Shown one piece after another: positions 58,398 through 64,000 of a stretch of DNA of 64,000 nucleotides. The notes under the pieces were generated by a model. It made no database searches. It was not told the DNA's origin and saw only the letters and a program-made list of their open reading frames with translations. The stretch is from Punica granatum (lineage: Eukaryota; Streptophyta; Magnoliopsida; Myrtales; Lythraceae), in assembly GCF_007655135.1 (NCBI RefSeq), contig NC_045129.1, positions 31,001,122 through 31,065,121 of the forward strand. Direction: 5' to 3'. The position numbers and the translations under genes were made by a program. The stretch's first letter is position 1, and the number at the start of each line of letters is the position of its first letter.

Positions 58398-58612
58398 AAC
58401 CTCGCCGTCATCCTCACCGTTCTCCGCCCTGCCGACGAATGGCTTCTTCTCCACCCGCGGCAGCGTCAACGACAGCAGCACCCTCCTCTATTTGTCTTCT
58501 TCTCCTGCCCACAAATGGACGGCAGAATCTTCACTTCACCATCTGAGTGACCTCCATCTCACCGAGCTCCCTTATCCTTCATCTCTAGGAGCTTCGACGG
58601 TGCTTGCCGTAG
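58398..58612 (+). other. putative 5' UTR exon of the uL18 gene
   Basis: C/T-rich, coding-like sequence beginning directly at the LTR end and closing with GCCGTAG followed by the donor GTGAAG (58613). A matching acceptor, TTGCAG, ends at 59144, 32 bases before the uL18 start codon. A short frame reads GFFSTRGSVNDSSTLLYLSS, which I do not recognise, so a separate small protein is an alternative. Exon assignment is inference. Confidence 0.4.
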
Positions 58613-59176
58613 GTGAAGGCATAATCTGAGGCTCACGGAAGCTAAAATTGGAAACGGTCAGTCTCAATCGCACCGGAATCCTTGATGTATAGAGGTTGAC
58701 TTCCTTCCCTAGTCTGTAATTGAAATGCCTGATTGCCTTTGTTAGATGTTGATTTCACGATCTGCTTTATAGCTTGAAAATTTTCAGCGTTATTTGATTA
58801 TTGTTGCTGGCTGATTATTACTATGAGATTTCTAGAACGTGCTGAAAATTATTTAGTGACAAGTTTGTAAGGATTCACGATTATACAATTAGACTATTTG
58901 TTTCTTTTATATGATTCGATTAGTCTTTTCGATTCCGTAAGAACCTCCATTCTATCTAGAAATTGGATTTTGACAACCATGACTCTAGATTCGGCTTACT
59001 CATTGCATTCCCTGAGATGGTCCGGGCTCCTACTGGGTAGCTCTTCCCGCATTGATCATGATCAATTTTGTCGAATAAATGAGCAGAGATAATAGCATTG
59101 GTGTGTCCCATTTTATAAGTTTTCTTTATTGCGAATCGTTGCAGAAACTTAGATGTCATGAGCATAATAATGAAGC

Positions 59177-59548
59177 ATGACGGTGTTGAAGAGATACGTC
59201 CTCAGGCTCTTCCTGTCACTCAAGTACATCATGGCGAACGTGGTGGACAGGAACAACGGGCGGATCGTGGCCACAGCCTCAACGGTCGAGCACTCCATCA
59301 AGAACTCGCTCAAGTGCGGGAGCTCATGTAATGCCAAGGCCGCTGGGGCCATTGGGGAGGTCGTGGCCATGCGGCTCAAGGTGGAAGGCCTCAAGCTTGG
59401 GAGGCGGGGGGTCCATGTAGATGTGGCCAATGAGATCGAGAAGAAAAGGCTCGGGAGTAAGACAAAGATTTGGGCAGTCGTGAACGCCCTCCGGAGCAAC
59501 GGGGTCAAGCTGATACTCGATGATGAGACTTGTGAGGATTCCTCTTGA
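59177..59548 (+). CDS. ribosomal protein L18/L5e family (uL18-type)
   Basis: This 123-residue protein belongs to the plant ribosomal L18p/L5e family, which bind 5S rRNA in the large ribosomal subunit; this short type is probably organellar, most likely mitochondrial. It begins MTVLKRYVLRLFLSLKYI, followed by VVDRNNGRIVATASTVEHSI, SCNAKAAGAIGEVVAMRLK, a GRRGVHVDVANEIEKK segment and TKIWAVVNALRSNGVKLILD near the C-terminus. Length and order agree with the family (about 114-120 residues). The CDS is uninterrupted. The first ATG in frame (59177) fits the family N-terminus; an upstream ATG at 59158 is in another frame. High GC relative to its flanks is consistent with a genuine coding region. It lies 0.8 kb after a copia LTR that seems to touch its 5' UTR. 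Confidence 0.88.
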   Translation: MTVLKRYVLRLFLSLKYIMANVVDRNNGRIVATASTVEHSIKNSLKCGSSCNAKAAGAIGEVVAMRLKVEGLKLGRRGVHVDVANEIEKKRLGSKTKIWAVVNALRSNGVKLILDDETCEDSS

Positions 59549-61270
59549 CCGGATTCTTTCAACCGGTTCTAATCCCGAGTTTCTCTTCTTTGCAACTGCA
59601 ACACTAGAAACAGATGTGTATTCGGGATGAAAATGTCATGTTTTCCTGCTCTTGATTAGATCTGATTCGATTCAAACCAATCCCTGCAGCACCTATACTA
59701 TATCCACAGTTCGTCTCTTCTTGTGAACTCTTTTTTTGCCAAATTGGGTTGAATTTTGTTCTCGTGTGAGGACTTGTCTGTGAATGGCAATGATGTCTTA
59801 TGACTTATTTGTAGATTCTTCAACTATGACTTTGTTTCAATCAGTTGAAAATCTCAGTTTGACTTTTCAATTTTTAGGCTGTTGGCTGCTTTCCATGGAT
59901 ACACTTCGCATAGAATCCTAATTATGGCTAACGACATTTTGAGAACTAATGGCTACAAACTTTGTGTCTTGCAAAAAGCATGAAACGTTGACTCTTGATA
60001 TGCTCAACGGGGCCAAAAAATTCTTTGTAAATCTTCATGATAACATATTCCGTTTGAAATTCGGTAGCTCGAATTATAAGTTGAAGAATATTATCAGAGC
60101 CGTGACATTATCAGAGCCCCGAGAGGTCTTATTTGAATAAGACTTAATGTGTTCAATTATTGAAGAACCGCCAAATCTTTATTGATTAGAGGTGTTATGA
60201 CCTCAACATGATATGATACTAATAAGAACACTAAGAAATAAAAATTATAATAGCTAATAAAACGGTACAAATAGTCGCATCACGAAAACCAAACTTGAAA
60301 CCAAACGAGAACGCATTATACGCTACCCCTCATTTCTCTAGAACTAATTTTGAATTACTATGGGCAAAGAGAGAGTTATATTTCATTAGTAATCAAGAAC
60401 AACATTGTTTTCTCTTTGTTCCTTTTCTATGAGGTTATTATCTTTATTTGCAAAAATAAAAGGGAAGCTACTTTTTTTTTCTCGAACTTCGAAAGTAAAT
60501 CTACTAAACAAATGCGAAGAAAAGTTGAAAAATATTTTGTACTGGAATTTTAGTTTTTATTTTGCTCCCACTCTTTATCATTCAAAATGCAACCTTTACC
60601 ATTTATTCTTTATCAAAAAAATTATTGAGAATATCTTGATTATAATTAAGATTATTATTGGCTTCCATCACTTTTGGTTCAATCGTTAGGATATGATATG
60701 CCCCATCTATTTACATATTAAGTGAAATTTTAAGATACAAAATGGTAATTAGTCTAATATTATAAGAAAAAAATGAGGAGAGATATATGTAAAAGGAGAA
60801 AACAGAAGTGGGCTTAATTTTCCTTTAAGCCAAAAGGCTGACTAAATTTGATGGTTCTGTGGAGGTTCCTTTTTCTTTGTGCTCATTCTTTCGTTTCCGT
60901 ATTTCCCTTTTTTAACTTTTTGTTTTTAAATGCCCTGCAAATACATGATTATACCAACACAAGACTACTACAGTTAGATGGCATATTCTTTCACAAATCA
61001 AAGTAAAACTATATATTTAATCACGAAGGATATTCGAGCTTTGCCCGACTATCAGATTAATTTGATTACATATCAATATCGTATTTACAACGGTCAGCGC
61101 AGAGGTTAGATCAGTGTCACATTAATTCGTAAAGTTTATACAATAAATGTGAAGGTACCGATCAATAAAAGTGACTATGAGGCCTTTTTATCGTTTTATT
61201 TTATCTTACTGTATGGACACACATGTATCTATGAGATACAGAGATCCAAAAATTCTTGAAAACAACCTTT
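59549..61270. other. uL18 3' flank and intergenic sequence
   Basis: The first few hundred bases are probably 3' UTR. The rest is AT-rich with homopolymers. Open frames at 59949, 60350 and 60405 have no recognisable content. Confidence 0.5.
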
Positions 61271-61274
61271 CAAT

Positions 61275-61402
61275 AATTAGTGGTACGGCACTTATTTCTC
61301 TTAAGTAAAATCTCGAGTCTAGTGGGTCAATCCGGCTTGAACTGAATTAATCAGGCCCGATAAGTTTCCGGATACCATAATATACATGTGAAAAAAAAAA
61401 AC
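61275..61402 (+). mobile_element. SINE family A, copy 4
   Basis: Reads in plus orientation: a degenerate head, B-box-like TCTCGAGTCTAG, the shared body CGGCTTGAACTGAATTAATC, and a poly-A tail at 61391-61402. Confidence 0.5.
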
Positions 61403-61404
61403 CC

Positions 61405-62540
61405 CTTTCTATAACAAAAGAATAAGCTTTTTTTTTTCATTTTGTTTTAGTCCTTTTGACAAAGCTTTCGGGGAATTATGCTACGGTCACATGTGGGTTT
61501 AACTCTGATGCAATGATAACTCCTACAAGGGGAAGATTCAAAAGCCAAGCCCTCTTTTCTTTCATCACATGGAATTTGGAATCCCATCGCAATTAATTTT
61601 CCCCTACTTTTTTTTTCTTTTTTCTTTGCAACAAAAGCAATTGGGACCCTAAAATTTGTATTATTTCATAGACGTATTGTAATAATTAATTAGAAGAATA
61701 AGGTTTTCAACTTAGGGTTAAAACCCCTCGTGAGGTTGTTGATTAGGAAGGACTAGGGGAATATTCTTATTTGTTATTCTGACATTTGGCTTTGCAATTG
61801 CACATCAATGACTTGTTTATGTCCTTTGCCATTTACCTTAATTAACTATTCTTTCGATGCAATTGTTTGCTATTAATCAAAGATCCCGTATTGTAAAAAT
61901 TTCATTGAATCATTGTGTTGGGTGGGCCACGATCTATAGTGAATCAAATCATTTTTTTTTAATATAGTCGGGATATTTTTATTTTTTTTAATTTTTTGAT
62001 ATGGAACAACTCTCAACTCATCATGTGGCAACTTACGATTTTCCATACTCACCATCGCGTGTTACTTGTCCTCAAACACCTATCCCCAACAAGGGGCCAT
62101 GATCCATGCTCGAGCAAAAGAGGATAAACTAGACACAAGTTTCACATTCATGCTAAACTAACATGTGTTACGCCTTGGCTACTCTCAACACTAGGTGTGA
62201 TATAGTATGAGGCTCTCGGATGCATAAAACGTACTCTTTTCTCGTATTAACTTTACATGGGTCTTATGAGCAGTTGGGTTGAACACATCCAACTAAAAGT
62301 TCGACCCAATTAATTATGAACCCAATCGTCTTATATACTTAGGATTTTCTTTCCATTTTCCAATACGAAACAATCGCATACCGCAACTTCTAGCCTTTCA
62401 CAAGAGAGTCAAGACTGGAGTCACTTCCTAAGCTGCATTTGGGATTGGGCTTTTTCCTTGCCCTAGTCTGTCCGGTCGTCATGAATTTAAGTGGGCACTT
62501 GACTAGGTCTCTATCAAGTTTGACCTTTTAGGTTTTGTGT
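61405..62540. other. intergenic, nothing recognised
   Basis: Several A and T homopolymers; no gene visible. Confidence 0.5.
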
Positions 62541-62544
62541 ATTT

Positions 62545-62785
62545 TACCAGCAAGGTCACGTGGCCTAGTAGTAAAAGCCTAAGACAGGTGTCTTCACGTC
62601 CCAAATTCGAGTCACCTTTTCTTCTAAGGCTATTCCCCGCACACCATTGGCACATTGTGGGGGCTTGGAGGTGTGCCTATAGGGGTAGCCAAGCCGATAA
62701 AACGCCACAGTTTGGGAGTGGCAACTGCCCTCTACTCTGAACCCTCTATTAATTTTTATTCACCTGAACAAAAAAATTTTTTTTT
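62545..62785 (+). mobile_element. tRNA-derived SINE (Au-like)
   Basis: The head contains an A box (GTGGCCTAGTAGTAAAAGCC) and a B box (AAATTCGAGTCAC) at tRNA-like spacing. The body (CCCCGCACACCATTGGCACA, GGGGGCTTGGAGG, TAGCCAAGCCGATAAAACGC) and a short T-rich tail complete about 240 bp. It is too long and unpaired to be a tRNA gene. Confidence 0.6.
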
Positions 62786-62789
62786 GTGT

Positions 62790-64000
62790 ATTTATTCACT
62801 TTTCCAACACTATCATTAATTGTTTGAAAGAGCAAAAAAGCTTTCTTTAAAAAAAAATCATCCATTTATTTTTAATTTCAAATATTTTGCGAAGGTTCCT
62901 CTTTCTTTTTAAAAAGCAGAAGCCAAGAAGGAAGACGACGCGTATGGCTTGAATGTATTAGCTAGACGATCTCCCATCAATTAGACAGTTATATTTCTAT
63001 AATTAAAACTAAATATCTCCTTCATCTGGCCTAGCGTTAAATATTAAGGAAATCATTCTCATAGCACGACGAGTTTCTCGAGCATTCAAAATTAGTTAAT
63101 GAACTATTTTTAGATATTCACCTACACATCACACCATTAATATTTGTTCTTTCTATCGACTCGATCCATATTTGTTGAAAGAATCCAATTAATTCGCCGT
63201 TTCCGATAACAAATTTATCACTTTCATGAAATTGCGGAGTATCGATAAACCTTTAAAAATACTCTCATAATCACAATATTAATGTAACAAATCTACAAAA
63301 CAAACTATTTTTCGCCGAGCATAATGCATGCATTAGGTATCGCCTTAATGAGTTAATGAGGCCGGTCGGAATGAACCCTTATAGATTCCTCTACTAAAAC
63401 AAAAATGCTTCATCTTTTGCAAGGTTATCATGAAGTTATATTATATAATACAAATTGCATTGGTTGACTGTGCAACCACTCTCAGTCTTACTCGAATTAT
63501 AAACTAGTTTGTGCCATAGCATATGAAAATTTAAATAGTGAATCAAACCAACAAAAAAATATACAGATGAATGCTTCTCAAATTGAAATTACCTTTCCAA
63601 AAGCAAAAAATTTTAAAAAAAAAAGTGCTTCTCAATTTGTGAGTGTTGGCGCTGATCGAAAAATACTGAAATGAAATTGCACAAACCATTGCTGATTACA
63701 AGAAGCTGATGTATTTTGGCAATTTTTTTTAAGTTGTAAAAAAGGTCTATGGATCTAGTTTATGGATAAAAAATAAAGCAAAATAATAGACACGCAAATC
63801 CCACTGATGATGATCGAATTTAGAATCTTTTGATTTTGAGTTTGCATTATTTCCCACTGTACTAAGACCACTTCTTCCTGGCAGATGCTATTTTAAGTCC
63901 ATCTTTTGATTGAAATTGATGATTATTTAGTTGATATTTGAATACACAATAATTAAGTAGAAGCAATCTCCTATTAAATGAAAATTATGATTGTAATCGC
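62790..64000. other. intergenic, nothing recognised
   Basis: AT-rich to the window end without supported features. Confidence 0.5.

Noticed and set aside
62545..62620. tRNA gene suggested by the A and B boxes
   Set aside because: No cloverleaf can be formed and the sequence continues into a SINE body.

Overview
This window looks like plant nuclear DNA, most likely from a woody eudicot; I cannot name the species. The basis is AT-rich sequence, short GT-AG introns, a SAUR gene, a plant-type dolichol kinase gene, Ty1/copia and Ty3/gypsy retrotransposons, hAT elements, MITEs, SINEs and an endogenous plant pararetrovirus. It is gene-poor and repeat-rich. A 100-base N run at 6242-6341 marks a scaffold gap.

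Layout. 1-1559: right end of an hAT element inside a Ty1/copia LTR plus copia leader; the same block recurs at 34775-36333. 1560-3265: the last exons of a dolichol kinase gene, with three one-base frame breaks. 2257-6241 is repeated after the gap at 6342-10320, so the 3' end of the gene and its flank occur twice, probably through assembly. 10321-25000: intergenic DNA with MITEs, SINEs, a 170-bp unit repeated three times and a perfect hairpin. 25171-25608: an intact intronless SAUR gene. 25609-31980: intergenic, with decayed DNA transposons and a paired MITE family.

32203-58397 reads as one nested mobile-element complex. The outer layer is a degenerate copia element: 5' LTR, primer-binding site, gag, then far away RT, RNase H and 3' LTR. 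A 2.8-kb hAT element with 8-bp target duplications (32287-35071) sits inside its 5' LTR and carries a spliceable piece of a host-like gene with a CaaX-like C-terminus. A Ty3/gypsy Tat-type gag-pro element in minus orientation, with two LTRs in inverted orientation, sits in the copia interior. A rearranged endogenous caulimovirid (about 38089-46642) interrupts one gypsy LTR. Further LTR-like direct repeats lie at 54430-55875.

The 3' LTR of the copia element abuts the putative 5' UTR of an intact uL18-type organellar ribosomal protein gene (59177-59548). From 59549 to the end there is intergenic DNA with two SINEs. The likely functional genes are the SAUR and uL18 genes, plus the dolichol kinase if its frame breaks are sequence errors. 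The gene inside the hAT element is an open question.
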